From Gammaproteobacteria bacterium (GTDB lineage Bacteria; Pseudomonadota; Gammaproteobacteria; UBA9214): a stretch of DNA of 55,616 nt. The position numbers and the translations under genes were made by a program. The stretch is taken from NCBI GenBank assembly GCA_029864225.1, contig JAOTTU010000001.1, positions 1 to 55,616 on the forward strand, given 5' to 3'. Below the pieces are notes generated by a model. The model did not search any database, was not told the DNA's origin, and saw only the letters and a list, made by a program, of their open reading frames with translations. Below are positions 8,087 through 17,600 of this stretch, piece after piece; the first letter of the stretch is position 1; every line of letters starts with the position of its first letter.

Positions 8087-9268
8087 ATGTATAACTTTCA
8101 TACCTTTACATCTGAATCGGTTTCCGAGGGGCATCCCGACAAGGTCGCCGACCAGATCTCGGACGCCGTCCTCGACGCCATTCTTGAACAGGACCCCAAG
8201 GCGCGTGTGGCCTGCGAGACCATGGTCAAGACCGGCATGGTTATCATAGCCGGCGAGGTTACCACCTCGGCCTGGGTCGACCTGGAAGGGATCGTGCGCA
8301 GCACCGTGCGCACTATCGGCTACAACAGTTCGGACATCGGTTTTGACTGGGAGTCCTGCGCCGTACTCAATGCCATTGGCAAGCAGTCCCCCGACATTGC
8401 CATGGGGGTGGATGAAGGCGAGGACCACGAACAGGGCGCCGGTGACCAGGGCCTGATGTTCGGCTATGCCTCCAGCGAGACCGACGTACTGATGCCGGCA
8501 CCGATCACCTACGCGCACCGTCTGGTGCAGCGCCAGGCCGAGGTACGCAAGAACGGCACCCTGCCGTGGCTGCGTCCGGATGCCAAGAGCCAGGTCACCT
8601 TCCGTTACGAGGACGCCCGCCCGGCGGGCATCGAAGCGGTGGTGCTCTCCACCCAGCACAGCCCTGAGCTGGAACTGAAGACCATCCGCGAGGCGGTCAT
8701 GGACGAAATCATCCTGCCGGTATTGCCGGCGGAATGGATCGGCAAGGACACGCGCTTCTTCATCAATCCGACCGGTCGTTTTGTCATCGGCGGCCCGATG
8801 GGCGACTGCGGGCTGACCGGCCGCAAGATCATCGTCGACACCTACGGCGGCATGGCCCGCCATGGCGGTGGGGCCTTCTCGGGCAAGGATCCCAGCAAGG
8901 TCGACCGTTCTGCCGCCTATGCCGCACGCTATGTGGCCAAGAATATCGTCGCCGCCGGTCTGGCCGAACGCTGTGAAATCCAGCTCTCCTACGCCATCGG
9001 CGTGGCCGAGCCCACCTCGATCAGCGTCAACACCTTTGGTACCGGCGAACTGGAAGAAACCGGCCTGGAGGCACTGATCCGCGAACACTTCGACCTGCGC
9101 CCGCGCGGGCTGGTCGCCATGCTGGACCTGCTCAGGCCGATCTACCGGGACACCGCGGCCTACGGTCACTTCGGTCGCGAGAACGAGCAGTTCACCTGGG
9201 AACAGACCAACCTGGCCGAGGCCCTGCGTGATGCCGCTGGCCTGAAACCCAAAGAAAACATCGCTTGA
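8087..9268 (+). CDS. metK: S-adenosylmethionine synthetase
   Basis: Makes S-adenosylmethionine from methionine and ATP. The 393-residue protein starts MYNFHTFTSESVSEGHPDK, with the family signature just after the start, and has GAGDQGLMFGYA (ATP-binding), the glycine-rich GGGAFSGKDPSKVDRSAAY and the C-terminal TAAYGHFGR segment. Length is normal for a bacterial MetK. The 118 bp before it show no SAM or SAH riboswitch that I could recognise and only a weak ribosome-binding site. ahcY follows 20 bp downstream, so both are probably one transcript, giving synthesis of the methyl donor and removal of its inhibitory by-product together. Confidence 0.98.
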   Translation: MYNFHTFTSESVSEGHPDKVADQISDAVLDAILEQDPKARVACETMVKTGMVIIAGEVTTSAWVDLEGIVRSTVRTIGYNSSDIGFDWESCAVLNAIGKQSPDIAMGVDEGEDHEQGAGDQGLMFGYASSETDVLMPAPITYAHRLVQRQAEVRKNGTLPWLRPDAKSQVTFRYEDARPAGIEAVVLSTQHSPELELKTIREAVMDEIILPVLPAEWIGKDTRFFINPTGRFVIGGPMGDCGLTGRKIIVDTYGGMARHGGGAFSGKDPSKVDRSAAYAARYVAKNIVAAGLAERCEIQLSYAIGVAEPTSISVNTFGTGELEETGLEALIREHFDLRPRGLVAMLDLLRPIYRDTAAYGHFGRENEQFTWEQTNLAEALRDAAGLKPKENIA

Positions 9269-9288
9269 TCCAATAAATGAGGGACACC

Positions 9289-10707
<1,419 letters not shown>

Positions 10708-10715
10708 TACACACC

Positions 10716-10748
10716 ATTCACCGCAAAGGCGCAAAGGGCGCAAAGAAA
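10716..10748 (+). repeat. Dispersed 9-nt-period repeat, copy 1 (A-type)
   Basis: Core CACCGCAAAGGCGCAAAG followed by another GGCGCAAAG unit; starts 8 bp after the ahcY stop. It faces copy 2 (minus orientation) 94 bp away, so the two arms could pair over the ahcY-metF spacer. Function unknown. Confidence 0.8.
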
Positions 10749-10842
10749 CCCTTTGAGTAAACGCCTACTCGAATAGTGTTTGCCAAGTCCGCTTTGCACC
10801 AGCGGCGGCAGACACCCGGGAATGCGGGTGAAATGTATTATC

Positions 10843-10868
10843 TTTCCTTTGCGCCTTTGCGGTGAAAA
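10843..10868 (-). repeat. Dispersed 9-nt-period repeat, copy 2 (A-type, inverted)
   Basis: Reverse-complement copy of the A-type core, ending only 20 bp before the metF start. It pairs with copy 1; the 94 bp between the arms show no similarity to the spacers of the other pairs. It may lie in the metF leader. Confidence 0.75.
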
Positions 10869-10888
10869 TATTGTCAATTCGGTAGCCG

Positions 10889-11740
10889 ATGCAAAACACA
10901 TCCCAGATATACAGCTTCGAGTTCTTCCCGCCCAAGACCGCGGACGGCCTTGCCAAGCTGGAGCACACCAGCAGGGTGCTCGCCAACCTGAAACCGCGCT
11001 TCTTCTCGGTGACCTTCGGCGCAGGCGGGTCAACGCGCGACCTGACCTGCGAGGTCGTGGTCGATATCCATGAAAAATCCGGTATAGAGGTCGCCCCGCA
11101 CATCTCCTGCATCAGCTCGACGCAGGAGAATATCCGCGAGATGCTGCAGGCCTACCAGGAGAAGGGCATCAACCATCTCGTGGCTCTCCGCGGCGACATG
11201 CCCTCGGGTATGGCCGAGGCCGGTGAATTCCGTCATGCCAATGAACTGGTCGAGTTCATTCGCGCCGAGACCGGCGATCACTTTCACATCGAGGTGGCCG
11301 CCTACCCGGAATACCATCCCCAGTCGATCAGCCCCGACCGGGACCTGGCGAACTTCAAACGCAAGGTGGAGGCCGGCGCCAACAGCGCGATCACCCAGTA
11401 CTTCTACAACGCGGACGCCTACTTCCACTTTGTCGAGCGCTGCGAACAGGCCGGCATCCACCTGCCCATCGTGCCGGGCATCATGCCGATCACGAATTAC
11501 CACCAGCTGGCGCGCTTTTCGGACGCCTGCGGCGCAGAGATCCCGCGCTGGATCCGCAAGCGCCTGGAAAGTTTTGGCGAGAACCTCGAAGCGATCCGCA
11601 ACTTCGGTGAAGACGTAGTGACAGCCTTGTGCGCCCGGCTGCTGGAGAACGGCGCCCCCGGCCTGCACTTCTATACCCTCAACCGCGCCGAACCGGCGCT
11701 TGCCATCTGGAAGAACCTCGGCCTAAGCCCGGACCAGTAA
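10889..11740 (+). CDS. metF: 5,10-Methylenetetrahydrofolate reductase
   Basis: Flavin-dependent reduction of methylenetetrahydrofolate to 5-methyltetrahydrofolate, the methyl donor for homocysteine. The 283-residue protein starts MQNTSQIYSFEFFPPKT, showing the conserved EFFPPK folate/FAD site, then FFSVTFGAGGSTRD, the LVALRGDMP loop, GANSAITQYFYN and PGIMPITNY. Length is typical. It completes the methyl cycle with metK and ahcY upstream. The ribosome-binding site is weak (GGTAG). The gene sits between dispersed repeats: copy 2 ends 20 bp before its start and copy 3 begins 14 bp after its stop, so it may be a separate transcript. Confidence 0.97.
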   Translation: MQNTSQIYSFEFFPPKTADGLAKLEHTSRVLANLKPRFFSVTFGAGGSTRDLTCEVVVDIHEKSGIEVAPHISCISSTQENIREMLQAYQEKGINHLVALRGDMPSGMAEAGEFRHANELVEFIRAETGDHFHIEVAAYPEYHPQSISPDRDLANFKRKVEAGANSAITQYFYNADAYFHFVERCEQAGIHLPIVPGIMPITNYHQLARFSDACGAEIPRWIRKRLESFGENLEAIRNFGEDVVTALCARLLENGAPGLHFYTLNRAEPALAIWKNLGLSPDQ

Positions 11741-11753
11741 AAAAACGAAAACA

Positions 11754-11787
11754 TTCTTCACCGCAGAGACGCGGAGAGCGCAGAGAA
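11754..11787 (+). repeat. Dispersed 9-nt-period repeat, copy 3 (G-type)
   Basis: G-type core CACCGCAGAGACGCGGAG plus one AGCGCAGAG unit, 14 bp after the metF stop. It faces copies 4 and 5 across about 130 bp. Confidence 0.8.
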
Positions 11788-11917
11788 TATTATTGCAAAA
11801 ACACAGATCCGGCGGATGGCAATTAGACGGAACGTAGTTTCATACACCGTCAACCGCTGTATTTGCACCCATGTTTTACAATCAAGCTGATTTGGTGTTT
11901 TTTACACTATTTGTGCT
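11788..11917. other. Spacer between converging repeats 3 and 4
   Basis: AT-richer, gene-free spacer within the 295-bp metF-bioA gap, bounded by a plus-oriented and two minus-oriented dispersed repeats. I see no reading frame, terminator or promoter that I would defend here. Confidence 0.4.
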
Positions 11918-11948
11918 TTTCTCAGCGCCCTCTGCGTCTCTGCGGTAA
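11918..11948 (-). repeat. Dispersed 9-nt-period repeat, copy 4 (G-type, inverted)
   Basis: Reverse complement of the G-type core; partner of copy 3. Followed after 12 bp by copy 5 in the same orientation but of the A-type. Confidence 0.75.
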
Positions 11949-11960
11949 GTAGATATTGAC

Positions 11961-11988
11961 CTTTGCGTCCTTTGCGTCCTTGCGGTGA
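11961..11988 (-). repeat. Dispersed 9-nt-period repeat, copy 5 (A-type, inverted)
   Basis: Reverse-complement copy with units of the GCAAAGGAC kind, closing the metF-bioA repeat cluster 47 bp before bioA. A G-type and an A-type copy side by side also occur at the right end of the window (copies 8 and 9). Confidence 0.7.
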
Positions 11989-12035
11989 GCTGGATTTCCT
12001 ATACATCGAAAAACCGTCAACGGTAGAATCAATCC

Positions 12036-13385
12036 ATGTCGAACGCCGATCTCGTCAAGCGCGACCTCTCGGTTCTGTGGCACCCGTGCACGCAGATGAA
12101 AGACCACGAGTGGCTGCCCGTCATTCCCGTGCGCAGCGGGAAGGGTGTGTGGCTCGAGGACTTCGAGGGCAAGCGCTACCTCGATGCCATCAGTTCCTGG
12201 TGGGTGAACCTGTTCGGACACAGCAACCCGCGCATCAATGCGGCTTTGGCAGAGCAGGCCGACACCCTGGAACACGTGCTACTGGCCGGCTTCACCCACG
12301 AGACCGTGATCGAGCTTTCCGAGCGCCTGGTGGAAATCACACCGCCGGGACTGGATCGCTGTTTCTACGCCGACAACGGTTCATCGGCCGTCGAGGTGGC
12401 GCTCAAGATGAGCTTTCATGCATGGCTGAACCAGGGCAAACCGGGCAAGACCCGCTTCGTCACCCTGGAAAACAGCTACCACGGCGAGACCCTGGGCGCA
12501 CTGGCAGTCGGCAATGTGGAACTCTACAAGCAGACCTACAGCCCGTTGCTGATGGACACCATCAGCGTACCATCACCCGACTGCTACCGGCGCGAACCGG
12601 GGGAGAGCTGGCACGACTACAGCGTACGCCGCTTCGAGGACATGGAAAGCACGCTGGCACAGCATGCGGACGAAATCTGCGCGGTGATCATTGAACCCCT
12701 GGTGCAGTGTGCCGGCAGCATGCGCATGTATGACCCCGTCTATCTCAAGCTGCTGCGCGCAGCCTGTGACCGCCACGGGGTGCACCTGATCGCCGACGAG
12801 ATCGCCGTTGGCATGGGGCGCACCGGGACACTGTTTGCCTGCGAACAGGCTGGTATCACGCCGGACTTCATGTGCCTCTCCAAAGGCCTGACCGGGGGCT
12901 ACCTGCCGCTCTCCGTGGTGCTCACGCGCAACAGCATCTATGACTTGTTCTATGATGATTACAGGAAACTGAACGCCTTCCTGCATTCCCACAGCTACAC
13001 CGGCAATCCGCTGGGCTGCCGTGCAGCACTGGCAACACTGGACATCTTCAGGGACGACAACGTGATCGAGGCAAACAAACAGCTGGCCGCTGTCATGCGC
13101 GCTGCAAGCGCATGCTTCCGGGAACACCCGCACGTGGACGAGGTCCGCCAGACCGGGATGATACTGGCTATCGAAATGGTAAAGGACAGGAACTCCCGGG
13201 AACCCTATCCCTGGGAGGAAAGGCGTGGCCTCATGGTCTACCGGCACGGACTCGAGAACGGCGTGTTGCTGCGCCCGCTGGGCAACGTCATCTACTTCAT
13301 GCCGCCCTACGTCATAACGCCTGATGAAATCCGCCTGCTCGCCGATGTCGCCTACCAGGGCATCCAGGTGGCCACCGCCAGCTGA
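12036..13385 (+). CDS. bioA: Adenosylmethionine-8-amino-7-oxononanoate aminotransferase
   Basis: Biotin synthesis enzyme that uses S-adenosylmethionine as amino donor to make 7,8-diaminopelargonate, with pyridoxal phosphate. The 449-residue protein has the BioA-specific LWHPCTQMKDHE near the start, FYADNGSSAVEVALKMS (phosphate-binding), HLIADEIAVGMGRTG, and the cofactor lysine in CLSKGLTGGYLPLS (Lys283). WHPCTQM separates BioA from other class III aminotransferases. No other bio genes are in the window; rsmE follows after 9 bp, an arrangement common in gammaproteobacteria. Its need for SAM fits the adjacent metK cluster, though that may be coincidence. Confidence 0.95.
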   Translation: MSNADLVKRDLSVLWHPCTQMKDHEWLPVIPVRSGKGVWLEDFEGKRYLDAISSWWVNLFGHSNPRINAALAEQADTLEHVLLAGFTHETVIELSERLVEITPPGLDRCFYADNGSSAVEVALKMSFHAWLNQGKPGKTRFVTLENSYHGETLGALAVGNVELYKQTYSPLLMDTISVPSPDCYRREPGESWHDYSVRRFEDMESTLAQHADEICAVIIEPLVQCAGSMRMYDPVYLKLLRAACDRHGVHLIADEIAVGMGRTGTLFACEQAGITPDFMCLSKGLTGGYLPLSVVLTRNSIYDLFYDDYRKLNAFLHSHSYTGNPLGCRAALATLDIFRDDNVIEANKQLAAVMRAASACFREHPHVDEVRQTGMILAIEMVKDRNSREPYPWEERRGLMVYRHGLENGVLLRPLGNVIYFMPPYVITPDEIRLLADVAYQGIQVATAS

Positions 13386-13394
13386 CAACACGCG

Positions 13395-14138
13395 ATGCAC
13401 ATACCGAGAATTCTGCTCAGGGAACCGCTCGCCACAGGCAAGATCCTGGTGCTCGATGAGCAGCCGGCTCACCATGTCAGGCGCGTCCTGCGACTGCGTC
13501 TCGGCGCCGCCCTGAGGGTGTTTGATGGACAGGGCTCTGAACACGAGGCCATCCTGCACAAGATCGATCGCACCCAGGTGATGATCGAGATCGGCGCGAC
13601 AATCGCCAGCATTGCCGAGCCTCCGCATGCGATCACCCTGGCACAGGGGATCCCGCGCGGTGACAGGATGGACTTTACCCTGCAGAAGGCCGTTGAGTTG
13701 GGCATTTCCACGATTCAACCCATGTGGATGCAGCGCAGCCGCAAAAAACTGGATGAAACGCAAATGCAGAAACGCACACGGCACTGGCAAGGGGTGCTGA
13801 TCAGCGCCTGCGAGCAAAGCGGTCGGGCCACGCTGCCGGAACTGCTGGCGCCGGCCGATTACCACCGCTGGCTGGGTTCAGACCGGGTCGATGGGCTACA
13901 CATCATGCTCCACCCTGACGGCGAATACACGTTGCCTGAGCTGGAGCGGCCACGGGGCAGGATAGTGCTCCTGGTCGGGCCGGAAGGCGGGATCAGCAGC
14001 GAAGAAACAACACTGGCAACACAATCCGGCTTCTTCAGCGTCAGGCTGGGGCCGCGCATACTGCGGACCGAGACTGCCGCCATGGCGGCCCTGGCTGGAA
14101 TGCAGGCATTGTGGGGGGACTATCGAACCAGCGGCTGA
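13395..14138 (+). CDS. rsmE: 16S rRNA (uracil-1498-N3)-methyltransferase
   Basis: Methylates U1498 of 16S rRNA using SAM. The 247-residue protein begins MHIPRILLREPLATGK, has the PUA-like N-terminal part with HHVRRVLRLRLGA, and the trefoil-knot SPOUT motifs LLVGPEGGISSEE and RLGPRILRTETAAMAAL that bind SAM. Length is typical. It lies 9 bp downstream of bioA on the same strand and ends 24 bp from the convergent cheW-like gene, with no obvious terminator between. Confidence 0.95.
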   Translation: MHIPRILLREPLATGKILVLDEQPAHHVRRVLRLRLGAALRVFDGQGSEHEAILHKIDRTQVMIEIGATIASIAEPPHAITLAQGIPRGDRMDFTLQKAVELGISTIQPMWMQRSRKKLDETQMQKRTRHWQGVLISACEQSGRATLPELLAPADYHRWLGSDRVDGLHIMLHPDGEYTLPELERPRGRIVLLVGPEGGISSEETTLATQSGFFSVRLGPRILRTETAAMAALAGMQALWGDYRTSG

Positions 14139-14162
14139 CACTAGCCGGGCAGGATGACGGCT

Positions 14163-14627
14163 TCAGGCCGCAGTTTCCCAGTATTGTTCCACCAGCCCCT
14201 GGATGTAATCGAGATCCGGGATCACTGCCTGCTCGCGGCCGATGAAGACCCGGCATTGCAATGCCTCCAGGCCACACGCCTCAACCTCATCGACGAGGTT
14301 ATTGCTGAACTGGAGCGGGCGCGGTAATCCCGCAGTAACGACTGCATAGAACTGCAGTGCACTGTCAGGGCGAACTGAATTGATGATCATCAGACGCGAG
14401 TAGACCAGGTTGGCCGGCACCGGATAATCACACAACAACTCGATCGAGATCAACGGCAGGGTCTGGCCACGCCAGCTGATACTGCCAAGCATCCACTCCG
14501 GCATGTCCGAGCGCTCATCCGGGACCCGGTAGTAGCCAACCTCCGCAACCGCCGCGTTTGGCAGCAGCATATTCGCATCCCGCAAGGGGACCCAGAGACT
14601 GCGCACTTGTTCCGTTATGCCCTTCAT
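14163..14627 (-). CDS. CheW-domain protein at the end of the Pil-Chp operon (ChpC-like)
   Basis: A 154-residue CheW-like protein: LWVPLRDANMLLPNAAVAEV, then the WRGQTLPLISIELLC segment typical of CheW beta-strands. It should act as an adaptor between receptors and the ChpA kinase. Its ATG overlaps the chpA stop codon by four bases (ATGA), so the two are translationally coupled. Position matches ChpC of Pseudomonas aeruginosa, the second CheW of that pathway, but there chpB lies between and here it does not. Assignment to ChpC rests on position; sequence alone says CheW family. Confidence 0.8.
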   Translation of the reverse strand: MKGITEQVRSLWVPLRDANMLLPNAAVAEVGYYRVPDERSDMPEWMLGSISWRGQTLPLISIELLCDYPVPANLVYSRLMIINSVRPDSALQFYAVVTAGLPRPLQFSNNLVDEVEACGLEALQCRVFIGREQAVIPDLDYIQGLVEQYWETAA

Positions 14628-17600
14628 CCGCTCAATGCCTCCCGATCCATAACCGGCATACCGATCAGCCGCTGGATCGTATTCAACAATTGATGTTCCT
14701 GGTAGGGCTTGCCCAGATACTCATTGACGCCGATCTGTGCTGCACGCTCCCGGTGCTTGTCACCCGTTCGCGAGGTGACCATGGTGATCGGAATATGCCT
14801 GAAGCGTTCCTCGTTACGCATGTGCGACGCCAGTTCGAAACCGTCCATGCGCGGCATCTCGATATCGAGCAGCATGATGTCAGGGACGCATTCCTGCAGC
14901 TGGCTAATGGCATCGAGCCCGTCCCGGGCCGTCACCACACTGAACCCTTGCCGTTCCAGCAACCGGGTCGTGACCTTGCGCACCGTGATCGAGTCATCAA
15001 CCACCATCACCACCAGCTTGCCGCGCCCGCCGTCCCGGGATACCCGCCCGACAGAGCGCGGCCTGCTGCCGGCACGCACCACGGCTGCCAGGTCCAGTAT
15101 CAGAACGACGCGCCCGTCACCCAGGATCGTGGCCCCCGATACCCCGTTAACTGTGCTGAGTTGCACGCCCAGCGGCTTGACAACGATTTCACGGTTTCCG
15201 ATCAGCGCCTCCACCTGCAGGGCAATTCGTTTACCGCCAATGCGGGTCAGCAGCACCGGCACACGTCCCTGCAGGGATGCAAGATCCATGGTGCGCCGGT
15301 TCAGTAATGTTGCGAGATGCTGTAGCTGGTAGTGGTTGCCGGCGTACTCGAAGGTCGTGCCCGGCATCTCGTAACAGGCCGCGAGTTCCTCGGCGCCCAC
15401 ACGGGTCACACCCTCGATGCCGCCGAGCGGGATACAATAGGTGTCGTCACCCGCCTTGACCAGCAGCGCCTGGTTGAGCGCCAGGGTATACGGCAGCCGC
15501 ACGGTGAATACACTGCCCACGCCCGGGCTGGACTCGATCAGTAATGATCCGCCGAGTTGTTTGACCTCGCTGTTGACGACATCCATGCCAACGCCGCGTC
15601 CCGATAGCTGTGTTACCTCGTTGGCAGTGCTGAAACCCGTCTGCAGGATGAACTGCATGATCTCGAAGTCCGACAGGTCCGAGGCATCTGCAATCAGGCC
15701 CCGTTCGACTGCCCGCTCATGGATCGCATCGCGGTTGAGTCCCTTGCCGTCGTCGGCAATGCGCAGCACGATCTCCGGGCCCTCCCTGTGCAACGCAATC
15801 TTGATAGTTCCCGTCTCGGGCTTGCCTGCCTTCTTGCGCTCACCGGGCATCTCGATGCCATGGTCCACGGCATTGCGCAGCATGTGCTCCAGTGGCGCGA
15901 CGATCCTGTCCACCAAGGTGCGATCCATCTCGCTTTCCGCACCCTCGAGCCTGAGTTCGACCTGTTTGCCCAGCTCCTGGGCAGACTGACGCACCACACG
16001 GCGCAAGCGCGGTGCGAGTCCAGCAAACGGGATCATACGCGTCCGTAACAGGTCTTCCTGCAGGCTGGTGTTGACGCGCGACTGCTGCAACAACAGCGTC
16101 TCGGCCTCGCGTGTCGTGCCTGCCAGCAACTCCTGGATACTGTGCAGGTCACTGATACTCTCCATCAGTGAGCGCGACAACTGCTGCAGGTTTGAATAAC
16201 GGTCCATCTCCAGCGGGTCAAAGTCCTGATTGCGGTCGCTGGACTCCTGTTCGTAGCGTGACAGGATCTGGGTTTCCGTTTCGATCTCCAGCTGACGCAG
16301 CTTGTCGCGCAGGCGGGTGGTGGTCTGCTCCAGCTCCGTCAGGTTGAACCGGTATGCACCGACCTGCTGTTCCAGCCTTGACCTGTAAATACTCATCTCA
16401 CCGGCATTGTTGACCAGGTCATCGAGCAGGCTGGCCTGCACGCGCACCTGCTCACCACGTACACGCGAGGACTTGCGCCGCTCCACGCGCCGCGGCATGA
16501 CCTCCCCCTCCACCGCAGTGTCGGTCTGCAAGGCCTGTATCACTGCCTGCTCCGCGGCCTCTGCATCGCTGACTGCATCCGCTTCCGGCTCCGCAGCAGG
16601 CGCGCGCTCGAAACACGTTTCCAGCTCCGCCTCCCGGGACTCGTTCTGGACCACGTCCCGCACCTCGACTTCGTCAGCTTCGATCCCGAAGTTGCCCAGG
16701 GCGGCCTGCAACTCCTCGATGTCAGCCGGCAGCTTCCGTGCCTTGACCTGATCGAGCAGGTTGGCCAACTGGTCATGTGCCTCCTGCAGATGTGCAAACA
16801 GGTGCTGTGACGCACCGACATGCCCGTCAACGACCCGGGTCACCAGCGACTCGATGCCGTGACTCAGATTGCCGATAGCGCAAATGTCCAACATGCGCGC
16901 CCCGCCCTTGAGTGTGTGCAGCTGACGCTGGAATTCACCGATCAACCGGGTATTGCCCGGCTCCTTTGACCAGGCACGCAGCGTCGTCTCGCTGCTGTCG
17001 ATGATTTCACCTGCCTCTTCCAGAAAAACCTCCAGCAGCTCCGGATCCAGGTCCGCATAGGGGTCGGCTGCCGCTGCGGCCGCAGCATCGACGCCAGCTT
17101 TTTGCCGTTCACCGGGCTGCGCTTGCCCGGCCTGGCGTTCGTCCTGCTGCAAACCAGCGATGCGTTCCCGCAACGACTGCAGCCCGGCGGCGTCAAACGA
17201 TTTGTCCGGCAGTCTCCCGACAAGTTCGGCCATGGTCACGACGCATGCCTGCAGGACGCCAAGGGCGACATCACTGACCGGCTCCCGGGCCTCGCGCAAC
17301 CCGGCGAAATGGACATACAGATCCTCGGCCAAATCCCGGATGGATTCCACATCCGCTGAATCAGCGATGCCGGACAGGGTATGCAGGGCGCGATACAGGG
17401 GTTCTGATACCATGCAGGGCTCACGCGCCTGTTCGCAGGTATCGATGAAAGCACTGATTGCACCGAGGTGGTCGCGGCACTCGCGCGCAAGGATTTCGAT
17501 GAATTCCGGCTCCGCTTCCTGCTCCACCTGAGCAAGCGTAGGCACGTCATTTCGGGAATCGCCGGCATCAGGGCCGCTGACGGCGGCATCCGTCCCGGCT

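Noticed and set aside
12573..13865. 430-codon minus-strand frame across bioA and rsmE
   Set aside because: Covers two well-supported genes in antisense and has no motif or ribosome-binding site.
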